A stretch of 23,215 bases of DNA from JACQNR01 sp964533045 (GCA_964533045.1 CAZHKT010000053.1:1-23215); one strand, 5' to 3'; positions 14,892-22,956 are shown, counted from the first letter of the stretch. The notes: generated by a model not told the origin, from the letters alone. Made by a program: numbers and translations.

Positions 14892-15287
14892 CTATCTGGC
14901 TGGGTTCATGCGTTCCCAGTCGAGGAAGTGGTCGATATCCTTGCGGATGGATTGAAGGACGAAGGCCAGCACGCCGGCGTCGTCCAGAAAGCCAAAAGCA
15001 GGGATCAGGTCGGGAATGAGATCGAGGGGATTGACGAAATAGATCAGGGCGGCCAGGGAGAGCACGATCGTCCGCCAGGGGACCACCGTGTAGCGCCCCC
15101 GCACCCAGGCATTAATCAGGCGGCAGAGCGACTGGAAGCCTTCCAGTGCTTCGGAGATGCGGTCGCGGTTGTGATCGGCCTTCCGCTGTGCGTCTTCGAG
15201 GAGCGTGGAAACTTTCCTGGGATCCCTGGCATATTCTTCCGCCCGCTTGCGCGCGCCTTCGAACAGGATCGGTTGATCTTGGGCCAC
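14892..15287 (-). CDS. YkvA-family protein (DUF1232)
   Basis: 131 residues from GTG 15287, with GGGAGGG three bases upstream. The open frame runs back to an ATG at 15314, but a TATAAT box lies between (15311-15306), so that ATG would probably be upstream of the transcription start. The C-terminal half has the DUF1232 core: hydrophobic helix IVLSLAALIYFVNPLDLIPDLIPAFGFLDDAGVLAF. This is a small membrane-associated domain of unknown biochemical role. The N-terminal half is charged and helical. It is a stand-alone gene between the repeat-rich gap and a divergent small ORF. Confidence 0.85.
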   Translation of the reverse strand: MAQDQPILFEGARKRAEEYARDPRKVSTLLEDAQRKADHNRDRISEALEGFQSLCRLINAWVRGRYTVVPWRTIVLSLAALIYFVNPLDLIPDLIPAFGFLDDAGVLAFVLQSIRKDIDHFLDWERMNPAR

Positions 15288-15289
15288 GG

Positions 15290-15311
15290 TTCCCTCCCTT
15301 ACCGGATTATA
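15290..15311 (-). promoter_or_regulatory. -10 box and ribosome site of the YkvA-like gene
   Basis: TATAAT at 15311-15306 (minus strand) and GGGAGGG at 15297-15291, with no clear -35 box. The leader would be only about 12-15 nt. It decides the GTG start at 15287. Confidence 0.45.
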
Positions 15312-15396
15312 CACGTTCCCGCGCGTCGCGGCAGGAAGCCGACAAGTGGTGGCGGGCCGTGGGGCCGGCGGCGCTGAAAAGATTTCCGGATGGCTC

Positions 15397-15424
15397 TTGA
15401 CAATCCGGAATCCGGGGCTAAACT
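15397..15424 (+). promoter_or_regulatory. Predicted promoter of the small membrane protein gene
   Basis: TTGACA (15397-15402), 16-bp spacer, TAAACT (15419-15424). Transcription would start near 15431, leaving a leader of about 150 nt before the GTG at 15584. No riboswitch is recognised in that leader. Confidence 0.5.
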
Positions 15425-15583
15425 GTGCTTAGGACGAATTGGTGAGGATGCTACGGGGGCTTCCCATGAGTTGCTTCCGGGCCCTGGTTTCACCACGACC
15501 GACTCATTGCTCCACCGCGTGCCGCGGTGTGATACCCAGACCCAGAGTATTGTTTCGCGCCCCCGATGGGGAAGGAGGGCGTC

Positions 15584-15724
15584 GTGTTTCAAATGATTGA
15601 TGAAGGCAGGTCGCCGGAAGAGGCCCGAAAGGTCTTTTGGACCAAAGTCGGCCTGTTCCTGGTTGCGACCGCGGCCGTCGCAGGCCTGATGTATTATGTC
15701 TTTACGGCGTCGCTTACGTTTTGA
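15584..15724 (+). CDS. 46-residue single-pass membrane protein
   Basis: A short gene: GTG 15584 with AGGAGG five bases upstream (15573-15578); ATG 15593 is an alternative in-frame start with a longer spacing. The product has an amphipathic N-terminus (MIDEGRSPEEARKVFWTK) and one membrane helix (VGLFLVATAAVAGLMYYVFTA). A TTGACA/TAAACT promoter lies about 160 bp upstream. The last 11 bp overlap the end of cca on the other strand. No family is recognised. The function is unknown; a small regulatory or assembly subunit of a membrane complex is possible but unproven. Confidence 0.65.
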   Translation: MFQMIDEGRSPEEARKVFWTKVGLFLVATAAVAGLMYYVFTASLTF

Positions 15725-17045
15725 GCTCGGACGGAGGCGGCGGAAACTGCTCAGCCACCAGGCGCAGGGCTCCTTCGCGGTCGTGCAGCTTCCCGTCTAA
15801 CTGTGCGTCTTCCACGGCTTGGAGCATTTGCTTGAATTGCGGGCCGGGACGGTATCCCTGCGCAATCAGGTCGTCGCCCGTCAGCAGCGGCGCCGGCCGC
15901 ACCGCTTCGGGCGGGGTCTCCAGGAGGAGCTTTCGTGCCAACTCGTAATGGGAGAGGTCGCCGTGGCTCGCCAGGCAGTCCAGCCGGTGCAGTTCCAGGT
16001 GTTCCTCAAAACCTTCCATCCGCAGAAAACGCATTTGGGTCGAGCGCTTCATGCGGGGGAGATCCTTAAAGCGCAGGTGATGCCGCACCAGTTCCACCAC
16101 GCGTTCAGTCTCGCGCGTGGAAAGGCGCAGCCGTGCGCAGATTTCCCCGGCCATCTTCGCGCCCACTTCCACATGGTTGTCGAACCGAATGCGCTCGCGC
16201 AGCGTGAAGGTGGGCGGCTTGCCCACGTCGTGCAGCAGCACCCCCAGGGCCAGGGTGGCGGTAGGCTTCTGCAGGCCTTCCAGCATGAGCAGGGTGTGAA
16301 TCCAGACGTCGCCTTCGGGATGAAACTTGGGCGGCTGTTCGACCCCCTGCATCGCCTTGATCTCGGGCAGAACCTCTGCCAGCAATCCCGTTTCATCCAG
16401 CAGCTCAAAGCCGCGCCGTGCCCGGCCCTCGGTGAGAATCTTGAGGATCTCGTCGCGAACGCGCTCGGCGCTCACCTCGCGAATCCAGGGGGCCAGGTTG
16501 CGAATCGCGTCCCGTGTCGGTCCGTCCAGGGCGAAATCGAATCGCGCCGCAAAACGCACGGCGCGCATCATGCGCAGCTTGTCTTCGCGGAAACGCTCCT
16601 CCGGGTCGCCAATGGTGCGTAAGCGCCGCGCCCGGATGTCGGCGCGCCCCCCCACATAGTCCAGCACTTCGTCGTTGGCGGGATCGAGCAGCAGGCCGTT
16701 GATGGTGAAATCACGCCGGCGAACGTCTTCCTGCGCGGTGCGCGCGAATTGAACCTCGACCGGATGCCGTCCGTCGGCGTAGCGCCCGTCGCGCCGAAAC
16801 GTCGCAACCTCCACCTTTCCCGCGTCGGTGGGCACGATCACGACGCCGAATTGCGCGCCCACCGTGATCGCCTCGGGAAAGAGATGGACCACCTGCGCCG
16901 GCGTCGCGTCGGTCGCGACGTCGTAATCCGCCGGCTCGCGCCCCATCACCAGGTCGCGCACACAGCCGCCCACCAGATACGCCTGAAAGCCTTCCGTGCG
17001 CAACCGCATGACGATTTCCGTCGCCGCTTGCCGCTTCGCGTCCAT
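15714..17045 (-). CDS. cca: CCA tRNA nucleotidyltransferase / poly(A) polymerase family
   Basis: 443 residues from ATG 17045; longer in-frame starts up to 17231 would add residues without family similarity and run into dinB. The nucleotidyltransferase head has GGCVRD at 26-31 and the metal-binding DYDVATD at 40-46, then RRDFTIN at 110-116 and EDKLRMMRAVRFAARF at 154-169, all class II signatures. An HD domain follows (HPEGDVWIH at 242-250, LLHDVGK at 270-276), so it may also have phosphohydrolase activity. It adds or repairs the 3' CCA of tRNA; separation from poly(A) polymerase is not possible by eye. The ribosome site is weak. Last gene of the minus-strand run, 49 bp after dinB. Confidence 0.9.
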   Translation of the reverse strand: MDAKRQAATEIVMRLRTEGFQAYLVGGCVRDLVMGREPADYDVATDATPAQVVHLFPEAITVGAQFGVVIVPTDAGKVEVATFRRDGRYADGRHPVEVQFARTAQEDVRRRDFTINGLLLDPANDEVLDYVGGRADIRARRLRTIGDPEERFREDKLRMMRAVRFAARFDFALDGPTRDAIRNLAPWIREVSAERVRDEILKILTEGRARRGFELLDETGLLAEVLPEIKAMQGVEQPPKFHPEGDVWIHTLLMLEGLQKPTATLALGVLLHDVGKPPTFTLRERIRFDNHVEVGAKMAGEICARLRLSTRETERVVELVRHHLRFKDLPRMKRSTQMRFLRMEGFEEHLELHRLDCLASHGDLSHYELARKLLLETPPEAVRPAPLLTGDDLIAQGYRPGPQFKQMLQAVEDAQLDGKLHDREGALRLVAEQFPPPPSELKT

Positions 17046-17094
17046 CGGGGTTATTACAACTGATTGCCGACTCTTGTGCAACAGATGCCGGGAC

Positions 17095-18333
17095 TCAGTT
17101 CGTCCGCTCGCGTCCCAGGAACGTGCGCTTTCTACGCGGCGGGGCGGCCTTGCCGGGTTCGAGCGAGCGGGCCAGTTGCACGGCCTCGAACCCGAAGCGC
17201 GCACGCAGTTTGCCGGCGGTGTCCATGACACGCTCCCATTTGTCCTCGTGGGGGGCGGCGAGCAGTCCCCGCTGGAACGTGCCGCGCTCGAGGTGCGAAG
17301 CGCGCACGCCCAGCAGGCGAATCTTCTGTTTCGGATCGCGTGCCGCTTCGAACAGCCGCAGGGCGTGCTCGAAAATGACGGAATCGAGGTGGGTCGGTTC
17401 GGCGAGCGTCACATCGCGCGTCAGTGTGCGAAAGCTGGCGTAGCGGAGCTTGAGACCGATGGTGCGCGCGAAGAGCTGGTGGTCGCGCAGCCGCTGCGCC
17501 ACCCGTTGCGACAGATACGAAAGCGTGCGTTCCATCTCGCCCACGTCCTCAATGTCCACGTCGAGGGTCGTCTCGTGACTGATGGACTTCGGTTCCTCGC
17601 TGTACTGATAGGCCTCGATGTCGCGTCCGACGGACTTGACGTAGAGCCATTCGCCGTACTTGCCGAACCACTCATGCAGCTTGTCGCGGCCGATGGCGGC
17701 GAGATCGCCGATGGTGGTGATACCGCGTGTGCGCAGTTCCGGCTCTGTCACTTTACCGATGCCGGGCATGCGGCGGATGGGCAGCGGGGCGAGAAACCGC
17801 GCCTCATGACCGGGCAGGACGTAGAGCAAGCCATGCGGCTTGGCCTGGTCGGAAGCAATCTTGGAGACCAGATGAGAGGTGGAGAGTCCCACGGAAGCGT
17901 TGAGACCCGTGCGCTCCTTGATGGTGCGAATCAGCCGGTCCGCGCCGCGCAACGCCGAACCGTGCAGGCGCTCGCAGCCGGTGAAATCCAGATAGGCCTC
18001 GTCAATCGAAACCATCTCGACCACCGGGGTGAACGCTTCGAAGATGTCGTAGATCTGGCGCGAGTACTCGCTGTACTTGTAGTGCTGGCCGCGCAGGAAG
18101 ATGGCGTGCGGGCAGAGCCTTTTGGCGGTACGAATGGGCATGGCCGAGTGCACGCCGAACTTGCGCGCCTCGTAGCTCGCCGCCGCCACCACCCCGCGCC
18201 CGTCCGGGTCCGCACCGACGACGACCGCCTTCCCCTTGAGCGAGGGATTCTCAAGCTCCTCGACGGAGACGAAGAAGGCATCCATATCGACGTGGGCGAT
18301 GTGAGGAATCGGAGGCTCGAGCGCTCTCTGCAT
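17095..18333 (-). CDS. dinB: DNA polymerase IV (Y-family, translesion)
   Basis: 412 residues from ATG 18333. A TTG at 18345 overlapping the prmC stop (TTGA) is an alternative that would add four residues. Catalytic motifs are intact: HVDMDAFF at 14-21 and SIDEAYLD at 109-116, which bind the two metal ions. The steric-gate/fingers region VVAAASYEARKFGVHSAMP follows the first motif. A helix-hairpin-helix (RMPGIGKVTEPEL) marks the thumb, and a complete little-finger domain follows, ending in a basic tail (RRKRTF). It copies past DNA lesions with low fidelity. It lies eight bases after prmC and is likely co-transcribed with prfA and prmC. No LexA-type operator was recognised nearby. Confidence 0.95.
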   Translation of the reverse strand: MQRALEPPIPHIAHVDMDAFFVSVEELENPSLKGKAVVVGADPDGRGVVAAASYEARKFGVHSAMPIRTAKRLCPHAIFLRGQHYKYSEYSRQIYDIFEAFTPVVEMVSIDEAYLDFTGCERLHGSALRGADRLIRTIKERTGLNASVGLSTSHLVSKIASDQAKPHGLLYVLPGHEARFLAPLPIRRMPGIGKVTEPELRTRGITTIGDLAAIGRDKLHEWFGKYGEWLYVKSVGRDIEAYQYSEEPKSISHETTLDVDIEDVGEMERTLSYLSQRVAQRLRDHQLFARTIGLKLRYASFRTLTRDVTLAEPTHLDSVIFEHALRLFEAARDPKQKIRLLGVRASHLERGTFQRGLLAAPHEDKWERVMDTAGKLRARFGFEAVQLARSLEPGKAAPPRRKRTFLGRERTN

Positions 18334-18341
18334 CGGAAGAT

Positions 18342-19262
18342 TCAACCCGCCTTTCGGGCGCTGACGACGCGCGGAATGCCGCGCAGGTCGGGGATGACTT
18401 CGATGTCGGTCCACGCTGGCGCCGCGGGCGTCCCGCCCGCTGGCAGGCAAGATGCCGGCACTCCCGCGTGCAGCAGCGCCACCACCGCGTCGCGCATGTT
18501 GTAGCCGATTTCGACGACCACGTGGCCGCCGGGCTGGAGGGCCTGGAAGGCCTGCGGAAACAGACGCCGATACATTTCGTCATTCGTCTCCAGGTCACCC
18601 ACCGCGATCCGGGGTTCAAAATCGCGCACTTCACGCTGCACCTTGCGGAGTTCGTCGCGCGATACGTACGGCGGATTGGAAACGATGAAATCGAAGGTGC
18701 CGCGAAAATCATTGTCGAGAAGTCGCGCCAGCAGATCGCTTTCCAGAAACTTCACGCGGTCGGGCATGCCGAGCCGTAGCGCATTGTGCGACGCCACAAC
18801 CAGGGCCATCCGCGAAATATCCACACCGAAGAGAATGGCGCGAGGTAGTTCGGAAGCGAGCGCCAGGGCGATGCAGCCGGAGCCTGTGCCCACATCCGCG
18901 ATGCGCAGCCGGTCGTCTTTCGCCCGGCCCTGACGCGCGAGCAAGTCGAGCACCGTCTGCACGACGTGCTCGGTTTCGGGACGGGGAATGAGCACGTCCG
19001 GCGTCACGACGAAATCGAGTCCCCAGAATTCCTGGTGGCCGGTGATATATTGCGTCGGTTTGCCGGCGGCTCGTTCTGCGACCAGCGCGAAGTAGCGATC
19101 GCTGGTTTCTGGCGCGATTTCTTTTTCAGGATTGGTATAAAGATACGTCCGGTCGCAAGCCAGCACGTGCATCAGGAGCAGCTCCGCGGCCAGTTGCGCC
19201 GACGGAACTTGATGGTCGAGCAGCCGCTGGAGTCCGGACTGGAGGGTCTCTCGGAGTTGCAT
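18342..19262 (-). CDS. prmC: Release factor glutamine N5-methyltransferase
   Basis: 306 residues. The SAM-binding motif DVGTGSGCIALALA is at 123-136 and the catalytic NPPY at 196-199, which places the release-factor Gln in the active site. The N-terminal helical domain (1-80) that recognises the release factor is present. The protein methylates the Gln of the GGQ motif of RF1, encoded 78 bp upstream. Residues about 268-283 (VPASCLPAGGTPAAPA) interrupt the normal C-terminal element AGxxDIEVxxDLxGxPRVV and are encoded by an interspersed palindromic repeat. The ribosome site before ATG 19262 is poor. Confidence 0.95.
   Translation of the reverse strand: MQLRETLQSGLQRLLDHQVPSAQLAAELLLMHVLACDRTYLYTNPEKEIAPETSDRYFALVAERAAGKPTQYITGHQEFWGLDFVVTPDVLIPRPETEHVVQTVLDLLARQGRAKDDRLRIADVGTGSGCIALALASELPRAILFGVDISRMALVVASHNALRLGMPDRVKFLESDLLARLLDNDFRGTFDFIVSNPPYVSRDELRKVQREVRDFEPRIAVGDLETNDEMYRRLFPQAFQALQPGGHVVVEIGYNMRDAVVALLHAGVPASCLPAGGTPAAPAWTDIEVIPDLRGIPRVVSARKAG
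18421..18460. repeat. Palindromic repeat inserted in frame in prmC
   Basis: GCGGGCG-TCC-CGCCCGC (18424-18440) is followed by GGCA-AGA-TGCC (18446-18456) and CCGGCA. On the other strand the order is GCCGGCATC...GGGACG, as in the intergenic module at 14685-14721. It is translated as about 15 extra residues of PrmC without breaking the frame. Confidence 0.65.
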
Positions 19263-19340
19263 AGAGCAGGTTTCAGGACCTGGGACGAGGAAGCCGCGAT
19301 GGGGCGGCGCGCGCGCTCGAACCCAAATCCTGGACTTAGT

Positions 19341-20426
19341 TTACGCCACCACGGTGGCCTGTTTCAGCTTTTCGGCCTGGAAGTGGGTGATGAGGGCTTC
19401 GATCACGTCGTCGAGTTTCCCGTCCATGACGCGGTCGAGCTGGTGGAGGGTCAGCCCGATGCGATGGTCGGTGAGGCGGTTCTGGGGAAAGTTGTACGTC
19501 CGAATCTTCTCGCTGCGATCGCCCGAGCCGACCATCGAGCGGCGCTCTTCGGTGATTTGCTTCTGCTGTTCCTGCAATTTCATTTCGTAGAGCCGCGAGC
19601 GCAGCACGCGCATGGCCTTGGCGCGATTCTTGATTTGCGATTTCTCATCCTGGCACGAAACCACGGTTCCGGTGGGGATGTGGGTGATGCGCACGGCGGA
19701 ATAGGTGGTGTTCACCGACTGCCCGCCGGGACCGGAGGAGCAGAAGGTGTCGATGCGGATATCCTTGGGGTCGATCTGAATTTCGACGTCGTCCGCTTCC
19801 GGCAGCACAGCCACGGTGATGGCGGAGGTGTGGATGCGTCCCTGCTGTTCGGTGGCGGGAACGCGCTGCACGCGGTGCACGCCGCTTTCGTACTTCAGCT
19901 TGCTGTAAACCCTCTGGCCTTCGATGACGGCGATGACTTCCTTGAGCCCGCCCACGCCCGAGAGGCTCGAGGACAGGACTTCCACCTTCCAGCCCTGCGA
20001 TTCCGCATAGCGGGAGTACATGCGGAAGACCTCCTCGGCGAACAGCGTGGCTTCGTCGCCGCCGGTTCCGGCGCGGATTTCAAGCACCACGTTTTTCTCG
20101 TCGTTGGGATCCTTGGGCAGCATCAGGATGCGAAGTTCTTCTTCCACCCGACCGCGCTCGGCTTCGAGCGATGCCAGCTCTTCCTGGGCGAGCGCCTTCA
20201 TCTCCGCATCCAAATCCGCATCGGTCAGCAGCTCCTTGGCGCCGGCGATGGATTTCTCGATGGTCTTCCAGCGGCGGTATTTCTCGACCACTTCGCTCAA
20301 ATCTGAGTGAGCCTTGGCGGCTTTCTGGTAGCGTGCCGCGTCGGCCAGCACGTCCGGGCTGCCGAGCTGCGCGGTCAGCTCGTCGTACTTGTTTTCGATC
20401 TCGGCGAGTTTGTCCAGGAAGTTCAT
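19341..20426 (-). CDS. prfA: Peptide chain release factor 1
   Basis: 361 residues, the normal length. The RF1-specific tripeptide PAT is at 190-192 (RVPATEQQGRIHTS), which reads UAA and UAG, and the hydrolysis motif GGQ at 234-236 (SSGPGGQSVNT). The N-terminal coiled-coil domain and C-terminal domain are complete. It releases the finished peptide at the ribosome. The weak ribosome site is GATGGG just before ATG 20426. The methyltransferase for its GGQ follows in the same direction. A 180-bp spacer with a large inverted-repeat element separates it from the DUF1385 gene upstream. Confidence 0.98.
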   Translation of the reverse strand: MNFLDKLAEIENKYDELTAQLGSPDVLADAARYQKAAKAHSDLSEVVEKYRRWKTIEKSIAGAKELLTDADLDAEMKALAQEELASLEAERGRVEEELRILMLPKDPNDEKNVVLEIRAGTGGDEATLFAEEVFRMYSRYAESQGWKVEVLSSSLSGVGGLKEVIAVIEGQRVYSKLKYESGVHRVQRVPATEQQGRIHTSAITVAVLPEADDVEIQIDPKDIRIDTFCSSGPGGQSVNTTYSAVRITHIPTGTVVSCQDEKSQIKNRAKAMRVLRSRLYEMKLQEQQKQITEERRSMVGSGDRSEKIRTYNFPQNRLTDHRIGLTLHQLDRVMDGKLDDVIEALITHFQAEKLKQATVVA

Positions 20427-20462
20427 CCCATCAGTCCCAATCTTCTGCGAAGGCCGAGCTTC

Positions 20463-20563
20463 ATGTCATTCCGAGGAGCTGCGTGGTGCCGCATCGGGGC
20501 GGCGAGGCATCTAGCCCTCGCTGGTATGCAGAGCGGGATGCCTCGCGTGGCTCGGCATGATCA
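20463..20563. repeat. Intergenic imperfect inverted-repeat element
   Basis: The outer ends TGTCATTCCGAG (20465-20476) and CTCGGCATGATCA (20551-20563) are near-complementary. Inside, GCGAGGCATC (20502-20511) and GATGCCTCGC (20537-20546) form a perfect 10-bp stem. Elements beginning with GTCATTCCGAG are common as interspersed repeats in several bacterial phyla. It would fold in the prfA leader/intercistronic mRNA. Confidence 0.65.
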
Positions 20564-20606
20564 GGCCAGGGCGTTCATCGTTCCTTATTCCGCGCGCATC
20601 GTGGTT

Positions 20607-21629
20607 CTACGCGATCACCAATTCTCCGCCGCGCGACTTCTCCATTTCCATGGCGGTTTCGAGCGCCTTGAGAGCGGTTTCGATCTGCGCGTCGTTGGGC
20701 TCGCGCGTGGTGATGCGCTGGAGCCACAGTCCGGGCTGCGCCGCCCAGCGCCACAGGACGCCCTGAGACTTGGCCGCATAGCGGATAAATTCGTAGGAAA
20801 CGCCTGCGATCAGCGGCAGCAGGGCCAGCCGTCCGGCCAAGCGTCCCGCGAACGACTCGAAGGGAAGCAGCATGTAGAGCAGTATGGCAATGACCATCAC
20901 TACCAGCAGGAAGCTGGTGCCGCAGCGGGGATGAAATCGTGTCGCGGTGCGCGCCGCTTCGAGATCGAGCCGCCCCGTCTTTTCGTACGCCCAAACAACC
21001 TTGTGCTCCGCGCCGTGGTACTCGAAGACGCGCTGAATGTCCTTCCATTGCGAAATCAGCCAGAGAAATCCAAGAAACAGCGCGATACGAATCACGCCGT
21101 CGACGAGATTGAAGAGGAAGGGATTTTCAATCTTCGGGAAATAGCCCTTCGCCTCCGTGGTCAGGTAGAGCGGCAGCAACTTGTAGAACACGATAAAGAA
21201 TCCGAGCGAAAAGAGCAAGTTGAACGCCACAAGCCAGTTGCTGAATTCCTGCTTCTTCTCCGGTCTAGCGCCGTCCTTGGCCGGTTCCTCGAGCGCCGCG
21301 TCGGCGGAGTAACGCAGCGCTTTGATGCCGATCACCAGCGACTGCCCCAGCGTTCCCAGGCCGCGCAGGACGGGATACTTGAACCAGCGGGATTTTTCCG
21401 ACGGTCGCTGGATGAAGCTCTGCATCACAGCGATATTGCCGGCGGGCTGGCGCACCGCCACAGCATAGGAATGCGGCGAGCGCATCATCACGCCCTCGAT
21501 CACCGCCTGGCCACCGACCAGCACCTCTTCGGAGCCCTGCAAGGCAGGCGCGAGCGCCAGACGCGCCAGGTGCTTCCAGAACGAGCCCATCCGTGATTTT
21601 AGTGCTGAGATCATCATCTCAAAAACCAT
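20607..21629 (-). CDS. DUF1385 (YqhQ-like) membrane protein
   Basis: 340 residues. Family signatures are visible: GGQAVIEGVMMR at 39-50, EYHGAEHKVVWAYE near the middle, and HPRCGTSFLLVVMV just after. About four or five hydrophobic helices follow these motifs (FNLLFSLGFFIVFYKLL, IALFLGFLWLI, FLLVVMVIAILLYMLL). Its biochemical role is unknown. It is commonly found near prfA and prmC, as here, hinting at a link with translation or envelope quality control, which is inference. ATG 21629 has AGGG upstream; a start at M5 or M14 is possible. A good sigma70-type promoter lies about 84 bp upstream. Confidence 0.88.
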   Translation of the reverse strand: MVFEMMISALKSRMGSFWKHLARLALAPALQGSEEVLVGGQAVIEGVMMRSPHSYAVAVRQPAGNIAVMQSFIQRPSEKSRWFKYPVLRGLGTLGQSLVIGIKALRYSADAALEEPAKDGARPEKKQEFSNWLVAFNLLFSLGFFIVFYKLLPLYLTTEAKGYFPKIENPFLFNLVDGVIRIALFLGFLWLISQWKDIQRVFEYHGAEHKVVWAYEKTGRLDLEAARTATRFHPRCGTSFLLVVMVIAILLYMLLPFESFAGRLAGRLALLPLIAGVSYEFIRYAAKSQGVLWRWAAQPGLWLQRITTREPNDAQIETALKALETAMEMEKSRGGELVIA

Positions 21630-21712
21630 CGTGCCCTGCGGAAAACCGCCGGCCAGGAACCGTAACTTCCATAGGATTGGATGCGCTAGCGAGGCATGAG
21701 TATCCGTTACTC

Positions 21713-21741
21713 AGCATAGCGGGACTTGGGAGAGGTGTCAA
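21713..21741 (-). promoter_or_regulatory. Predicted sigma70 promoter of the DUF1385-prfA-prmC unit
   Basis: TTGACA (21741-21736), 17-bp spacer, TATGCT (21718-21713) on the minus strand. Transcription would start near 21706, giving a 75-80 nt leader. The target duplication of the insertion sequence begins at 21749, only 7 bp upstream of the -35 box. Confidence 0.65.
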
Positions 21742-21748
21742 ATGGGGG

Positions 21749-21757
21749 TGCGCTGAA
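21749..21757. repeat. Target-site duplication, left copy
   Basis: TGCGCTGAA, identical to the copy at 23049-23057. Nine base pairs is the size expected for IS256-family insertion. Confidence 0.85.
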
Positions 21758-21780
21758 GGTGATGTCAAGCTGCTTGTGTA
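21758..21780. repeat. Left terminal inverted repeat
   Basis: 23 bp from GGTGATGT to TTGTGTA. The transposase stop codon (21765-21767) lies inside it. Confidence 0.8.
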
Positions 21781-22955
21781 AAGATCTGGAGGGTGCGGTT
21801 TTTCCAGCGAACGTTTTCGTTCAAGCCGTTGAAGATGGCGAAGATGATGCGGTCGACGCTCTGGACGTTGACGAAGCAGACCATGGGTCGGGTGCGGCGG
21901 CGCACCTCGACAAAGCAGCGTTCGATGACATTGGTGGTGCGCAGCTTGCGCCAGAGGTGCCGGGGGAAGCGGAAGAAGGTTAGCAGGTCGGGCAAGTCAC
22001 GCTCCAGCCGTGCGACCATCGTGGGATAGAAGCGGCGCCAGCGAAAGCGCAAGCGCGCAAAGGCTTGTCGGGCTCGCCGCTCGCCCTCGGCGCGATAGAT
22101 GGCCTGGGCGTCAGCCTTCACCGCGTCGTAGTCGCGCTTCCGCACCTTCTCCAGAATGTTGCGCATCTTATGGACCCAGCAGCGTTGATGAGCGACGCGC
22201 GGGTAAACGGTGGCCAGAGCCGCCGCCAGTCCCGGACAGCCATCGGTGACGATCAGCAGCAGATTTCTCCCGACCAAGCCGCGCCCGTAGAGGTCTTGCA
22301 GGAAGCCTTCCCAGGCCGCCTGGCTCTCGCCCGCGCTGCGCAGGAAAGCGAGCAACTGCCGCGTGCCGTCCAGACGCACCCCGTAGGCGACCAGCATCTG
22401 CACGCGCTTCGGTCCGCTCGGCCGCCGCACTCGCAAACTCACCCCGTCCAGAAACAGGTAGGCCCATTGGTCTTTCAAGGGCGCCTGATGGAAGGCCCGC
22501 ACCAGGTGGTCCAAGCTCCGGCAGAGCTTGGAGACCGTCTGCGCGCTCACCGCCTCGCCCGTGACTGTGGCGATCACCCGCCCCACCTGCCGCGTCGCGA
22601 TGCCGCGCAAGAACGCTTCCCGGATCAGCATCATCACGTCCGGGGCCCGCCGCTGAAACCGCTCCAGACAGCCCGGCAGAAAACTCCGCTCCCGCGTGCG
22701 CGCGATCTTCAGGCGCAGCGTTCCGAACGGCGTCACAAAATCCCGAAAGTAAAACCCGTTGCGCTGCCCCCGCCGCGTGGGAGCCTGCTTCCAGGGCTCC
22801 GAGCGCACCGACTGGTCGCGCTGCCGCGCCGATTCCTCTTCCAGAAATCTCGCCAGCACCCCCTTCGCCTTGCCGTACACGTCCCCCCAGAACGTCTCCT
22901 TCAAATCCGCTACAAAATGCTCAAACTGCTCCGTCATCGGTGCTACAGTTCTCAT
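21765..22955 (-). CDS. IS256-family (mutator-type) DDE transposase
   Basis: 396 residues, full length for the family (PF00872). The catalytic acids are visible: Asp170 in LFLDGVSLRV, Asp238 in IVTDGCPGL, and Glu345 in TTNVIERCFVEVRRR. The CxxH-type segment HQRCWVHKMRNI before the last acid is typical. The N-terminal DNA-binding region is intact. It cuts and joins the ends of its own element. ATG 22955 has AGGAG ten bases upstream; that region can pair with an upstream complement in the leader. The gene ends inside the left terminal repeat. No frameshift or missing catalytic residue was seen, so the enzyme is likely functional. Confidence 0.95.
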   Translation of the reverse strand: MRTVAPMTEQFEHFVADLKETFWGDVYGKAKGVLARFLEEESARQRDQSVRSEPWKQAPTRRGQRNGFYFRDFVTPFGTLRLKIARTRERSFLPGCLERFQRRAPDVMMLIREAFLRGIATRQVGRVIATVTGEAVSAQTVSKLCRSLDHLVRAFHQAPLKDQWAYLFLDGVSLRVRRPSGPKRVQMLVAYGVRLDGTRQLLAFLRSAGESQAAWEGFLQDLYGRGLVGRNLLLIVTDGCPGLAAALATVYPRVAHQRCWVHKMRNILEKVRKRDYDAVKADAQAIYRAEGERRARQAFARLRFRWRRFYPTMVARLERDLPDLLTFFRFPRHLWRKLRTTNVIERCFVEVRRRTRPMVCFVNVQSVDRIIFAIFNGLNENVRWKNRTLQIFTQAA

Positions 22956-22956
22956 C

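Noticed and set aside
15431..15583. Riboswitch in the leader of the 46-residue gene, or a 50-codon frame inside it
   Set aside because: No conserved riboswitch core was recognised. The short frame has no ribosome site and overlaps the better-supported gene.
17046..17231. N-terminal extension of cca to 17231
   Set aside because: It overlaps the end of dinB and adds Arg/Ser/Pro-rich residues unlike the family. The conserved domain begins right after ATG 17045.
16996..18504. A 502-codon frame antisense to dinB
   Set aside because: DinB catalytic motifs are intact on the minus strand. The antisense product is featureless.
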